From the NCBI RefSeq assembly GCF_902859935.1, contig NZ_CADIKI010000035.1:1-58249 (forward strand): a DNA stretch of 58,249 nucleotides, in the 5' to 3' direction. Below are positions 26,535-35,401 of the stretch, piece by piece. Position 1 is the stretch's first letter, and the number at the start of each line of letters is the position of its first letter. The notes under the pieces were generated by a model. That model saw only the letters and a list, made by a program, of their open reading frames with translations, ran no database searches and had not been told where the DNA came from. This stretch comes from Paraburkholderia fynbosensis (lineage in GTDB: Bacteria; Pseudomonadota; Gammaproteobacteria; Burkholderiales; Burkholderiaceae). The translations under genes were made by a program, and so were the position numbers.

Positions 26535-27011
26535 ATGGGACTCAACGAAGCACCGCTTCTGTTCAACTTCGAAGTCGCGTCTTCGGAGAATTTCACCTAC
26601 ATCCCGATGTCGGTGCGCTTCAATCTCGACCGTTTCGGGCTGCGCATCACGCTCGCCCAGTGGCAGTTGCTGCCACTCGAAGACCGCAAGCTGCTGGCGC
26701 GCTTCCCGGTCGAGGACGACGCGGAAATCGAACCGAATTTCGATCACGCGCTGTTCGAGATGCTGCGCACGCACGCGAACGTCGAGCCGGAGTGGTTCAC
26801 GCCCGACGAGTCGCCCACGTGGCGCCACACGGACAGCGTGCCCGAAGGCGTCACCCTTCAGGCCGGGCTGGCCGGCCTCGTCGCGCCGAGCGCGGCTCGC
26901 TGGGCCGAACTCGATCCGTTCAAGCGCTACGTGCTCGCCAAATTGTCGCGCAAGCCGGAAGCCAATCACGACTTCGTCCCGGCGATGAAGGAATTCGGCG
27001 CGGCGGGGTAG
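26535..27011 (+). CDS. Nitrate reductase associated protein family
   Basis: This 158-residue soluble protein has the pattern FEVASSENFTYIPMSVRFNL followed by DRFGLRITLAQWQLL. I recognise this from the family annotated as nitrate reductase associated protein, often found near assimilatory nitrate reductase genes; its function is unknown. The remainder includes DAEIEPNFDHALFEML and WAELDPFKRYVLAKLSRK. The start follows a strong GGAGGAG ribosome-binding site at 7 bp, and TAAAAT at 26481 may be a -10. Its divergent partner fdhD serves molybdenum enzymes, which fits a shared nitrate/formate metabolism context; no nitrate reductase gene is in the window. Confidence 0.7.
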   Translation: MGLNEAPLLFNFEVASSENFTYIPMSVRFNLDRFGLRITLAQWQLLPLEDRKLLARFPVEDDAEIEPNFDHALFEMLRTHANVEPEWFTPDESPTWRHTDSVPEGVTLQAGLAGLVAPSAARWAELDPFKRYVLAKLSRKPEANHDFVPAMKEFGAAG

Positions 27012-27261
27012 CGGCGGCGAGGCGCGTGCAGCGCGGCTAGCGAGCGCAGCCGCCCATGCACGACTGGGCGAGCGCGATCCGCCACACGCTATCCGTCATT
27101 GCGCGCCCACCCCCGGTTTTTTTCATTCCCCACCCTCAACTCCGTTCCGGAAGTTGCCGTTATCCATGGGTTGGCGCGTAAAAAGACTCGCATCGATGCG
27201 GCCCGACGCACCGAGAACGACCGCGCGCTCCCGCCCTCGGAACGATTGACGTTCGGAATCC

Positions 27262-30200
27262 ATGACTCTTTTCTTATCGAAGCGGCTGCTGATCAACATA
27301 GCGGTGGTCGTCGCCGCGGTCGGTGCGAACGCGTTCGTCGCCTACATGCAGATTGGCGGTCAGCGCGATGCCGACGCGCGCATGCTGCGCTCGACGAGCG
27401 TGCGCCAGAACCTCGACGCGTATCACACGACGCTCGACGGCGCACTGGCCGCGCTAGGCCGCTTCGAGGCATCGGGCGAGCCCGCGCCGGTCAAGGCGGC
27501 CGCCGCGATGACCACGACGCTCGCCGGCCTGGAGCAAGAGCTGCGTCAGGAGCTGGCCGGCGAACCGCCGATGCTCGACGCGCTGGCGAGGCTGAGCGCG
27601 AACAGCCACGCGCTGCAGCACGACATCGACGACGCGCTGTTGAAAAGCGCCAGCGCCCAGCCGGATGCGTCGCGCGCGTGGGCGGCGTCGGCCTACACCC
27701 GCCTCGGGCTCGAACTCGATCGCGTGGAAGCCGCGCTGGCCGCGCTGCGCAGCGAGGAAAACCGCGCGTTGCAGAAAGCGCTCGCGGTCTCGGCGAGCGA
27801 AACCCAGCGCGCGATGTTTCTGCTGATCGTGACGATGCTGGCCGGCGGCATGCTCCTCATCTTCACGTTCGGCGCCCGCGAAAACAGCGCGCGCGAAAAA
27901 CTGCGCAGCGTGCGCGCGCTCGGGCGCCACGATGAACGCTTTCGCGGCCTGTTCGACGAGCATCCGGTGCCGATGTACATCTTCGATCGCGAGACGCTGC
28001 GCTTTCTCGCCGTCAACGCGGCTGCGATCCAGCAATACGGATACTCGGAGCACGAATTTCTCGGCATGACGATTCGCGCAATCCGCACGCATGGCGAAGT
28101 CTCGCGGCTCGAATCGCACCTGCAACGCCAGGACGCGATCCCGCACGGCCGCACGATGGCGGGCATCTGGCATCACCGGCGCAAGGACGGCTCGCTCATC
28201 AGCGTCGATATCTCGTATCACGCGCTGAACTTCATGGGCCGCGCGTCGCTCTTCGTGCTCGCCGACGACGTCACCGACCAGATCAACGCCGAAGCCGAGG
28301 CGCAGCGCTCGAACCAGATGCTCGAAGCGGTGATCGACAACATCCCGCAGCGCATCTTCTGGAAGGACCTCGAGTCGCGCTATCTCGGCTGCAACATGGC
28401 GTTCGCGCGCGATGCCGGGCTCGCCTATCCCGAGCAGGTGGTGGGCAGGCGCGATGCCGATATGCCGTGGCGCGCGTTCGCCGATCTGCTGGGCGACCAC
28501 GACCAGGAAGTGGTGAGCACCGGCGTGCCGAAGATGAACTTCGAGGTCGACCTGGTGATCGACGGCGTGCACCGCACCACCGTCACGAGCAAGCTGCCGT
28601 TCACCGACGGCGAGGGCCGCGTGATCGGCGTGCTCGGTTCCTATACGGACATCACCGAGCGCAAGCGCGCCGATCTCGCGTTGCGTCTGCAAAGCCGCGC
28701 GCTCGACGCGAGCGTCAACGCGATTCTGATCACGGCGCCGTCGCCGGCCGGCAATCTGATCGAATATGTGAACCCGGCGTTCATGCGCATCACCGGCTAC
28801 GATCCCGCCGAGGTGATCGGCCACGATTGCCGCGTGTTGCAACGCGATGACCGCGACCAGGAAGGCGTCGCGCTGATCCGCCAGGCGCTCGCGGCGAACC
28901 GCGAGGTCAGCGCGGTGCTGCGCAACTATCGCAAGGACGGCGCGCTGTTTTGGAATCAGCTGTTCATCGCGCCGGTGCCCAATGCGGAAGGCTTGATCAC
29001 CCATCACATCGGCGTGATCAACGACGTGACCGATCTGATCCGCTATCAGGAACAACTCGAATACCAGGCCAACTACGACAGCCTCACGCGCCTGCCGAAC
29101 CGCAACCTGCTGCGCGACCGGCTCGAGCAGGCGCTGGTCGTCGCGCGGCGGCATCACAACGGCGTCGCCGTCGTGTTCCTCGATCTCGACGGTTTCAAGA
29201 ACGTCAACGACACGCTCGGCCATAACGTTGGCGACCGGCTGCTGCGGGTGGTCGCCGAGCGCCTCGCGCGCTGCTCGCGCACCAGCGACACGGTGGCGCG
29301 GCACGGCGGCGACGAGTTCGTGATCGTGATCACCGACACCGTCGATGAACAGTCGCTGATCGCATGGATGGAGCGCGTGCGCTCGTCGATCTCCGAGCCG
29401 GTGTGGCTCGACGGCACCGAGCTGTACGTGGGTTGCAGCATGGGCGCGAGCCTGTTCCCGCAAGACGGCGACGACGCCGAATCGCTGATGCAAAAGGCCG
29501 ACCTCGCGATGTATCGCGCGAAGGACATGGGCCGCAATACGTTCCAGTTCTATCAGCCGGAGATGAATGCGAGCGCGGGCGCGCGTCTGAATCTCGAACG
29601 GCGCCTGCGCCGTGCGTTGCGTGACGATGAATTCCTGCTGCACTACCAGCCGCAGGTGGATATCGGCAGCGGACAGATTGTCGGCATCGAGGCACTGGTG
29701 CGCTGGCACGATCCGGAAGACGGCCTGGTGTTGCCGTCGGCATTCATTCCGTTGGCGGAAGAGAGCGGGCTGATCGGGCCGCTGTCCGAATGGGTGCTGC
29801 GTGAAGCATGCCGCCAGAACAAGGCCTGGCAGGATGAGGGCTTGCCGCCGACGCGGGTGTCGGTGAATCTGTCGGCGCGTGTATTCCAGCAGCGCGATAT
29901 CGCGAAGCTGGTGACGCAGGTGCTGACCGAGACCGGTCTGGAGCCGCGCTACCTCGAACTGGAGCTGACCGAAAGCACCATCATGCGGAACGCCGAGGAA
30001 GCGGTGTTGATGCTCAACGAGTTGCACGCGCTCGGCATCGGCCTCGCGATCGACGACTTCGGCACCGGCTATTCAAGCCTCAGCTATCTGAAACGCTTCC
30101 CGGTGGACCGGCTGAAGATCGACCGCTCGTTTGTGTCGGACATCGGCGTGTCAGGCGACGACGAGACGATCACCTCGGCCATCATCGCGCTGGCGCACTC

Positions 30201-30372
30201 GCTGAAGCTGCACGTGATCGCGGAAGGCGTCGAAACGTCGGCGCAACTCGACTTCCTGAAAGAGCGCGCGTGCGACGAGATGCAGGGCTTCTACTTCGCG
30301 CGGCCGTTATCGACCGACGCGATTTCCGAGTTGTTGCAAGGAGGCGTGGGGCGGGAGCTGGAGCCGGCTTGA
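27262..30372 (+). CDS. PAS-PAS-LOV-like-GGDEF-EAL membrane protein (cyclic-di-GMP turnover)
   Basis: This 1036-residue inner-membrane protein has an N-terminal helix (about 7-28), a helical sensor region to about 180, and a second helix (about 188-208). Three PAS domains follow (about 232-340, 350-470, 475-592). The third matches LOV sensors: Cys523 in GHDCRVLQ, Asn555 in NYRKDG and Asn565 in FWN, at the same spacing as Cys450/Asn482/Asn492 of plant LOV2. The position of the LOV glutamine is Ile586. The GGDEF domain is intact (GGDEF at 682-686) with an RxxD inhibitory site (RTSD, 673-676). The EAL domain is intact (EAL 810-812, ELTESTIM, DDFGTGYSSLSYL). It could both make and degrade cyclic-di-GMP. 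The gene appears monocistronic. Confidence 0.9.
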   Translation: MTLFLSKRLLINIAVVVAAVGANAFVAYMQIGGQRDADARMLRSTSVRQNLDAYHTTLDGALAALGRFEASGEPAPVKAAAAMTTTLAGLEQELRQELAGEPPMLDALARLSANSHALQHDIDDALLKSASAQPDASRAWAASAYTRLGLELDRVEAALAALRSEENRALQKALAVSASETQRAMFLLIVTMLAGGMLLIFTFGARENSAREKLRSVRALGRHDERFRGLFDEHPVPMYIFDRETLRFLAVNAAAIQQYGYSEHEFLGMTIRAIRTHGEVSRLESHLQRQDAIPHGRTMAGIWHHRRKDGSLISVDISYHALNFMGRASLFVLADDVTDQINAEAEAQRSNQMLEAVIDNIPQRIFWKDLESRYLGCNMAFARDAGLAYPEQVVGRRDADMPWRAFADLLGDHDQEVVSTGVPKMNFEVDLVIDGVHRTTVTSKLPFTDGEGRVIGVLGSYTDITERKRADLALRLQSRALDASVNAILITAPSPAGNLIEYVNPAFMRITGYDPAEVIGHDCRVLQRDDRDQEGVALIRQALAANREVSAVLRNYRKDGALFWNQLFIAPVPNAEGLITHHIGVINDVTDLIRYQEQLEYQANYDSLTRLPNRNLLRDRLEQALVVARRHHNGVAVVFLDLDGFKNVNDTLGHNVGDRLLRVVAERLARCSRTSDTVARHGGDEFVIVITDTVDEQSLIAWMERVRSSISEPVWLDGTELYVGCSMGASLFPQDGDDAESLMQKADLAMYRAKDMGRNTFQFYQPEMNASAGARLNLERRLRRALRDDEFLLHYQPQVDIGSGQIVGIEALVRWHDPEDGLVLPSAFIPLAEESGLIGPLSEWVLREACRQNKAWQDEGLPPTRVSVNLSARVFQQRDIAKLVTQVLTETGLEPRYLELELTESTIMRNAEEAVLMLNELHALGIGLAIDDFGTGYSSLSYLKRFPVDRLKIDRSFVSDIGVSGDDETITSAIIALAHSLKLHVIAEGVETSAQLDFLKERACDEMQGFYFARPLSTDAISELLQGGVGRELEPA

Positions 30373-30514
30373 TTGGCGCGTAGGGAGCGGCTCGCAGCGG
30401 CAATCGAGGCGCTGCGAAGCGGCACATCACTGCCGGGCCAATCGGCGGCGCGTTCCAGTTCATCCTCGTACGCCGCATTGTCGATGACAGGCCGCGTTTC
30501 CCGCACCGCCGTTG

Positions 30515-31129
30515 TCACACCGCGGGCGTCTCCACGAAAACCGGCAAGTCCTCCGCCAGCGCCGAAAACGCCTGCAAGTGCGGGTACGCGGCTTTATCGA
30601 CGATTTCCGGCAGCATCATCTGCGTGAAATGCCAGCTCACCGCCACGGTGACGTCCGCCGCGTCGAACTGCTCCTGCTCGATCGGCAGCGCGGCCGCCGC
30701 CACCTCGCGTTCGAGTTCGGCGTAAGCGGCGAGCAGTTGCGCGCGCACGCGCTCGAGCCAAGGCTCGTGCTGCTTTTCCACCGGCCGCAGATTGCGCTCG
30801 TAGACGATCTGGATGCTCTTCTCGCACGCCGCGAGCGCGAGCCCCGATAGACGGGCGGCGCGCAAAGCATCCTCCGGCACAGTGGAGAAGAGCCGCTGCC
30901 CGGGTCCGGCCAGCGTCGCCAGGTACTGCAGGATCACCGATGACTCCATCACCGTGCTGCCGTTGTCGGCGATCAGCGTCGGCGCCTTGACGACCGGGTT
31001 GATCTGCGCGAACTGGTCGTACGTGCTGAACACCGAGATCGACGCGTGTTCGAAGTCGAGCTTCAGCAATTTGAGGCAGATGGCGACCCGGCGTACGTAG
31101 GGCGAATCGAGCATTCCGATCAGTTTCAT
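30515..31129 (-). CDS. Glutathione S-transferase family protein
   Basis: This 204-residue GST-fold protein has the thioredoxin-like N-terminal domain MKLIGMLDSPYVRRVAICLK (the Ser9-Pro10 region supplies the glutathione-activating site). PVVKAPTLIADNGSTVMES, with its cis-Pro and the Glu-Ser glutathione contact, follows. The C-terminal helical domain (about 90-204) is divergent. The substrate is unknown. Its start faces the start of a LysR-type regulator across a 158-bp spacer, an arrangement in which the regulator commonly controls the divergent gene. Confidence 0.87.
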   Translation of the reverse strand: MKLIGMLDSPYVRRVAICLKLLKLDFEHASISVFSTYDQFAQINPVVKAPTLIADNGSTVMESSVILQYLATLAGPGQRLFSTVPEDALRAARLSGLALAACEKSIQIVYERNLRPVEKQHEPWLERVRAQLLAAYAELEREVAAAALPIEQEQFDAADVTVAVSWHFTQMMLPEIVDKAAYPHLQAFSALAEDLPVFVETPAV

Positions 31130-31140
31130 GTGTTTCCCGT

Positions 31141-31151
31141 TAGAAGTTCTA
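31141..31151. promoter_or_regulatory. Short palindrome in the GST/LysR divergent spacer
   Basis: TAGAA-G-TTCTA lies 12 bp upstream of the GST start. A related AGAATTTCTAAC lies immediately before the LysR start at about 31277. LysR regulators often bind such interrupted palindromes between divergent genes. The sites are short, so this is tentative. Confidence 0.3.
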
Positions 31152-31287
31152 TCATTGCGCGCCTGAGCGGGCCGCGCCGCGGCGCTTCTCGTCCAGTGCG
31201 ATGCCTGGCGCCTCAGACGATAGATTAAGCGTCTCCGCGCGCCAAAAGAAGCGACAATTACCGACGACCTACGTCAGAATTTCTAAC

Positions 31288-32220
31288 ATGAAGCCCATCC
31301 CGCCGCTTACCGCGCTCCGCTGTTTCGAAGCCGTCGCCCGTCTGGGCCGCGTCACTCAGGCCGCGCGCGAATTGCACGTGACGCACTCGGCGGTGAGCCA
31401 GCAGATCAGGGCGCTGGAGGACGCGATGGGTATCACGCTGTTCATCCGCGAGGCGCGCGGGTTGCGCCTCACCGACGAAGGGCGCCTGTATGCGCTGGAC
31501 ATCCGCGCCGCACTGCGCGATATCACCGAGGCCACGGGCCGTGCGCAGGCGCGCCCGCAGGAGAGCGAACTGGTGATCTCGACCCTGCCGTCGTTCGCGC
31601 AGCACTGGCTCGTGCCGCGGCTCGCGAGCTTTCGCGAAGCGCACCCGTACTATCGGGTGCGCCTGTTGACCAGCCTGCAGGTCGAGGATTTTCGCCAGAG
31701 CGCGGTCGACATCGGCATCCGCATGGGACAAGGGCATTGGCCCGACGTCGCGCAACAAAAATTGTTCGACGACGACATGGTGGTCGTTGCCGCGCCTCAG
31801 TTCGCGCTCGCACCGGACGGCCGCTTTCCCATCAGCGCCGAGGACGTGGTCGCCTGCCCGCTGATCTCCAGCCCCGATGCGCCGTGGGCCGACTGGTGCC
31901 ACGCGGCGCACATCGCGCCGCCGCCGGCGGAAGCCGTGGTGCTGTCGGCCAACGATTCGAACATCGCGATCGGCGCGGTGCTGCTGGGCCAAGGCATCGC
32001 GCTCGAGCGACGCAGTCTGGTCGCGCATGCGTTGGCGCAAGGTGCGTTGGTGCAGATCACCACGATCCGCGTTCCGTATCGCTATCCATACTGGCTGGTG
32101 TGGCAGCAGCGCGAAATTCTCAATGCCCGCCAGACGCATTTCGCGCAGTGGATCGAAGCGCAGGTCGATGTTTATTTGCGCGGCGATGGCGCGTCCGCAG
32201 TGTCGAGCCGGGCGGCCTAG
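31288..32220 (+). CDS. LysR family transcriptional regulator (GcvA-like)
   Basis: This 310-residue regulator has a winged helix-turn-helix at the N-terminus: PLTALRCFEAVARLGRVTQ, then AARELHVTHSAVSQQIRALE, then GITLFIREARGLRLTDEG. The pattern PPLTALRxFEA is typical of the GcvA/AmpR-like branch. The substrate-binding domain follows (about 92-300: LVISTLPSFAQHWLVPRL, VDIGIRMGQGHWPDV, VLLGQGIALERRSLV). The ATG at 31288 is preferred over a frame starting at 31201, because the extra 29 residues precede the conserved start of the family. It probably regulates the divergent GST gene. Confidence 0.9.
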   Translation: MKPIPPLTALRCFEAVARLGRVTQAARELHVTHSAVSQQIRALEDAMGITLFIREARGLRLTDEGRLYALDIRAALRDITEATGRAQARPQESELVISTLPSFAQHWLVPRLASFREAHPYYRVRLLTSLQVEDFRQSAVDIGIRMGQGHWPDVAQQKLFDDDMVVVAAPQFALAPDGRFPISAEDVVACPLISSPDAPWADWCHAAHIAPPPAEAVVLSANDSNIAIGAVLLGQGIALERRSLVAHALAQGALVQITTIRVPYRYPYWLVWQQREILNARQTHFAQWIEAQVDVYLRGDGASAVSSRAA

Positions 32221-32252
32221 CCACTGCCTGCGCGGGTCAAAGCGATTTGCGC

Positions 32253-32450
32253 ATGAATTTCGGTCGCATATATTCGTGGTTCCCATCCGGGGACTTGCTG
32301 GGGCATGACGAAGCACCGACGAAACATCGAAGGAACATCGAAGAAACCGGCTATCAGCCGTCGCGCAACGATCCGAACTATCCGAACTATCCGAACGACA
32401 TCCAGAACGCGCAGAAGAAAGCGGGCATCGGCGCGGCGGCGAGCCAGTAA
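32253..32450 (+). pseudogene. Remnant resembling a DUF4148 periplasmic protein
   Basis: A 65-codon frame ends with GYQPSRNDPNYPNYPNDIQ followed by NAQKKAGIG. This resembles the conserved core of Burkholderia DUF4148 proteins (pattern LE-AGYxPxxxDPxYPxxIQAAQ). The usual signal peptide and the RAQVRAEL-type segment are missing. The sequence in front is unrelated and contains a duplicated ACATCGAAG block (about 32324-32343). A short TATCCGAAC duplication inserts an extra Asn-Tyr-Pro. I read this as a truncated or decayed gene; no Shine-Dalgarno precedes the ATG. Confidence 0.45.
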
Positions 32451-32531
32451 GCCAGTATGCCGTAGCGAAGCCCGACCGCGTCCGCCCGGTCCCGAGCGTG
32501 CCGCCACATCTGCAACTTCAAGGTATGAAAC

Positions 32532-32560
32532 GGAAAGAGGCGCCAAAGGCGCCTCTTTCC
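32532..32560. terminator. Strong hairpin between convergent genes
   Basis: A perfect 13-bp stem, GGAAAGAGGCGCC with GGCGCCTCTTTCC and loop AAA, lies between the LysR/DUF4148 side (plus) and the thioesterase gene (minus). Neither side has a long T run, so it may act as a bidirectional or processing hairpin rather than a classic terminator. Confidence 0.6.
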
Positions 32561-32603
32561 ATTTGTGCTCGAGTGGCTCGCTTCAGCCAGTCAACTCAGC
32601 CAC

Positions 32604-32999
32604 TCAGTCGAGCACCGGCAGTGCGCGCGGGCGGCGGTCGCTATCGGTAGCGACGTAGGTGAGGATCGCCTCGGTGACCTTCACGAGATCTTCGGTCAGG
32701 CTCATGCGCTGCGCGTAGACCTCGACCGACACCGTGACCGACGTATTGCCCGTCTTGACGATATCCGCGTAAAAGCTCAATAGGTCGCCGACGAACACCG
32801 GCTGCTTGAACACGAACGAATTGACCGCGATGGTCGCCACCCGCCCGTTGGCGCGACGGCTCGCCGGGATCGAGCCGGCAATGTCCACCTGCGCCATGAT
32901 CCAGCCGCCGAACACGTCGCCGTGGACGTTCGCGTCCGACGGTTGCGGCACGACGCGCAGCGCACAGGGCTTTTGCGGGAGTTGAAGAAGATCGGTCAT
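32604..32999 (-). CDS. Acyl-CoA thioesterase (YciA-like hotdog fold)
   Basis: This 131-residue hotdog-fold thioesterase hydrolyses acyl-CoA. The hallmark NVHGDVFGGWIMAQVDIAG is the YciA/acyl-CoA thioester hydrolase motif, with the catalytic Asp in WIMAQVD. Then come ATIAVNSFVFKQPVFVGDLL, SFYADIVKTGNTSVTVSVE and VTEAILTYVATD. The ATG at 32999 (MTDLLQLPQK) was chosen because the longer frame from 33059 adds non-homologous residues. It is divergent from the ABC transporter. Chain-length preference cannot be read from the sequence. Confidence 0.9.
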   Translation of the reverse strand: MTDLLQLPQKPCALRVVPQPSDANVHGDVFGGWIMAQVDIAGSIPASRRANGRVATIAVNSFVFKQPVFVGDLLSFYADIVKTGNTSVTVSVEVYAQRMSLTEDLVKVTEAILTYVATDSDRRPRALPVLD

Positions 33000-33316
33000 C
33001 GGGGCACCCTTGAGAAACGTATTGGCTCGGTCGGCTCGACCGGCAGGCGGGGATTTCACGACGACTGCACCATCGGCGGGGCGACCCGGGCAGATGGGAC
33101 GGCCGCGCGGCCAACGTGCAACCGATGGCCGGACAGCCCATGAAAAGCGGCGCCAGCCGGCTTCTGCGACAATAGAAAGATCAGGAATTGTACGGGAAAG
33201 CGTTCAGCGAGGTCGTGCGTCAATAAGCGGTGTGCCGGCTCGGCAGGCCGCACCCGACGCGCCGCTATTGTCGCGGGAGCTCCGGCATTTTCACACACTC
33301 CCCCTTGCAGATCCCC
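33000..33316. other. Divergent spacer between the thioesterase and ABC exporter genes
   Basis: A 317-bp region with no recognisable gene. Frames entering it from both sides lack family content. It should contain both promoters; no consensus pair stands out. Confidence 0.4.
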
Positions 33317-35206
33317 ATGCGCCGCACGCCCTCGTCCGAACCCTCGCCGATTTCCACCCAGCCTCGCAACGACTGGCAGACGATCCTGTCGCTGCTGCCT
33401 TACCTCGCCACGTATAAATGGCGAGTCGGCTTCGCGCTCAGTTGCCTGATCGGCGCGAAGGTCGCCAATCTGGGCGTGCCGATCGTGATGAAGCGCATCG
33501 TCGACAGCCTCGCGTCGGTCCAGCATCTCACCGCGCTCGGCCGCGCGCACGACGCGCCGGGCATCGTGCTGCTCGGCGGCGTTGGGCTGCTGGTGGTCGC
33601 GTATGCGGTGGTGCGGCTGTCCACGTCGCTCTTCACCGAACTGCGCGAGATGCTGTTTTCGAAAGTGACCGAGAGCGCGGTGCGGCAACTCGCGCTGAAG
33701 GTGTTTCGCCATCTGCATGCGCTGTCGCTGCGGTTTCATCTCGAACGGCAGACGGGCGGCATGTCGCGCGACATCGAACGCGGCACGCGCGGCATCACGC
33801 AACTGATCTCGTATTCGCTCTACAGCATCCTGCCGACGCTCGTCGAAGTCAGCCTCGTGCTCGGCTTTTTCGTCGTCAAATATGAGGCGTATTACGCGAT
33901 CGTCACGTTCATCGCGCTCGCGGTGTACATCGTGTTCACGGTGAAGGTCACCGAGTGGCGCACGCATTTTCGCCGCACGATGAACGATCTCGATTCGAAA
34001 GCCAACTCGCGCGCCATCGATTCGCTGCTCAACTACGAGACCGTCAAGTACTTCGGCAACGAAGAGTGGGAAGCGAGCCGCTACGATGAAAACCTCAAGC
34101 GCTATCGCACGGCGGCGATCAAATCGCAGCGTTCGCTGTCGGCGCTGAACTTCGGGCAGCAGGCGATCATCGGCACGGGGCTCGTGTTCATCCTCTGGCG
34201 CGCGACGCAAGGCGTGATGGCCGGGCGCCTCACGCTCGGCGATCTGGTGCTGATCAACACCTTCATGCTGCAGCTTTATATTCCGCTGAATTTTCTCGGC
34301 GTCGTGTATCGCGAACTGAAGCAGAGTCTTACCGACATGGACCGTATGTTCACGCTGCTCGGCGCGGCGCAGGAAGTGCCGGACCTGCCCGATGCGCCAC
34401 CATTGCAAGTGCGCGGTGCGCAGGTGCGCTTCGAGCACGTAAACTTCGCGTACGAGCCGGCGCGCCAGATTCTGCACGACGTGAGCTTCACGATTCCCGC
34501 GGGGACCACGACCGCGGTGGTCGGCCATAGCGGCTCGGGCAAATCCACGCTCGCGCGGCTGATGTTCCGCTTCTATGATCTGGACCGCGCGACGGGCGGC
34601 GCGATCACGATCGACGCTCAGGATATCCGCGACGTCACGCAGGATTCGCTGCGCGCGTCGATCGGCATCGTGCCGCAGGACACGGTGCTGTTCAATGATT
34701 CGATCTACTACAACATCGCATACGGCCGGCCATCGGCGAGCCGCGAAGAAGTGATTGCGGCGGCGCGCGCGGCGCATATTCACGAGTTCATCGAAGGACT
34801 GCCGAACGGCTATGACACGCCGGTCGGCGAGCGCGGCCTGAAATTGTCGGGCGGCGAAAAGCAGCGCGTGGCGATTGCGCGGACCATCCTGAAGAATCCG
34901 CCGATCCTGCTGTTCGATGAAGCGACCTCTGCGCTCGATTCGCGCTCGGAGCGCGCGATCCAGCACGAGCTCGATCAGATCGCCCGCGAGCGCACGACGC
35001 TGATCATCGCGCACCGGCTATCCACGGTGGTGCATGCGCAGCAGATCATCGTGATGGACAAGGGGCGCATCGTCGAGCGCGGCACGCATGCGGAACTGCT
35101 GCGCGCGAACGGACTGTTTGCGCAGATGTGGGCCTTGCAGCAGCAACGTGCGGCAGAGGCACCCGAGCCGATGGAGACGATTGGAGCGGGCGAGGGCGGG
35201 CGGTGA
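33317..35206 (+). CDS. ABC exporter, Atm1/HMT1 type (fused permease-ATPase)
   Basis: This 629-residue half-transporter has a transmembrane domain (about 45-340; motifs LSLRFHLERQTGGMSRDIER and DSLLNYETVKYFGNEEWE, both diagnostic of the Atm1/ABCB7 branch). A nucleotide-binding domain follows. Walker A is GHSGSGKST with Lys409, the signature is LSGGE at 510-514, and Walker B is LLFDE with Asp534/Glu535. It should work as a homodimer in the inner membrane. Atm1-type bacterial homologues export glutathione-conjugated metals or related thiols; substrate is inference. The ATG at 33317 was chosen; upstream in-frame codons from 33230 look non-coding and no clear Shine-Dalgarno is present. Confidence 0.9.
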   Translation: MRRTPSSEPSPISTQPRNDWQTILSLLPYLATYKWRVGFALSCLIGAKVANLGVPIVMKRIVDSLASVQHLTALGRAHDAPGIVLLGGVGLLVVAYAVVRLSTSLFTELREMLFSKVTESAVRQLALKVFRHLHALSLRFHLERQTGGMSRDIERGTRGITQLISYSLYSILPTLVEVSLVLGFFVVKYEAYYAIVTFIALAVYIVFTVKVTEWRTHFRRTMNDLDSKANSRAIDSLLNYETVKYFGNEEWEASRYDENLKRYRTAAIKSQRSLSALNFGQQAIIGTGLVFILWRATQGVMAGRLTLGDLVLINTFMLQLYIPLNFLGVVYRELKQSLTDMDRMFTLLGAAQEVPDLPDAPPLQVRGAQVRFEHVNFAYEPARQILHDVSFTIPAGTTTAVVGHSGSGKSTLARLMFRFYDLDRATGGAITIDAQDIRDVTQDSLRASIGIVPQDTVLFNDSIYYNIAYGRPSASREEVIAAARAAHIHEFIEGLPNGYDTPVGERGLKLSGGEKQRVAIARTILKNPPILLFDEATSALDSRSERAIQHELDQIARERTTLIIAHRLSTVVHAQQIIVMDKGRIVERGTHAELLRANGLFAQMWALQQQRAAEAPEPMETIGAGEGGR

Positions 35207-35401
35207 GTGCCGCGCCTGGGTGGCTTGTGCAACGGGCGGCGGGGCGCAGCAGTCGAACGGTTTGAGCGGTGAACGCGGTACGTCCGCTTCACCGGCGAAC
35301 CGGATGCCGCGCGTGAATTTGCGCGGTATGGCACGTCGGCCTTCGCGCGACACCGCCGCTCGCCTCGAGGCTTTTTTGCGCTGCGCCCCGATTCGCCGCC
35401 C

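Noticed and set aside
27454..30027. 857-aa ORF on the minus strand
   Set aside because: Antisense shadow of the GGDEF-EAL gene, with the same compositional bias and no recognisable domain.
35360..35385. Terminator at GCCTCGAGGC followed by TTTTTT
   Set aside because: The palindrome has no loop and would form at most a very short stem, so it is weak as a terminator.
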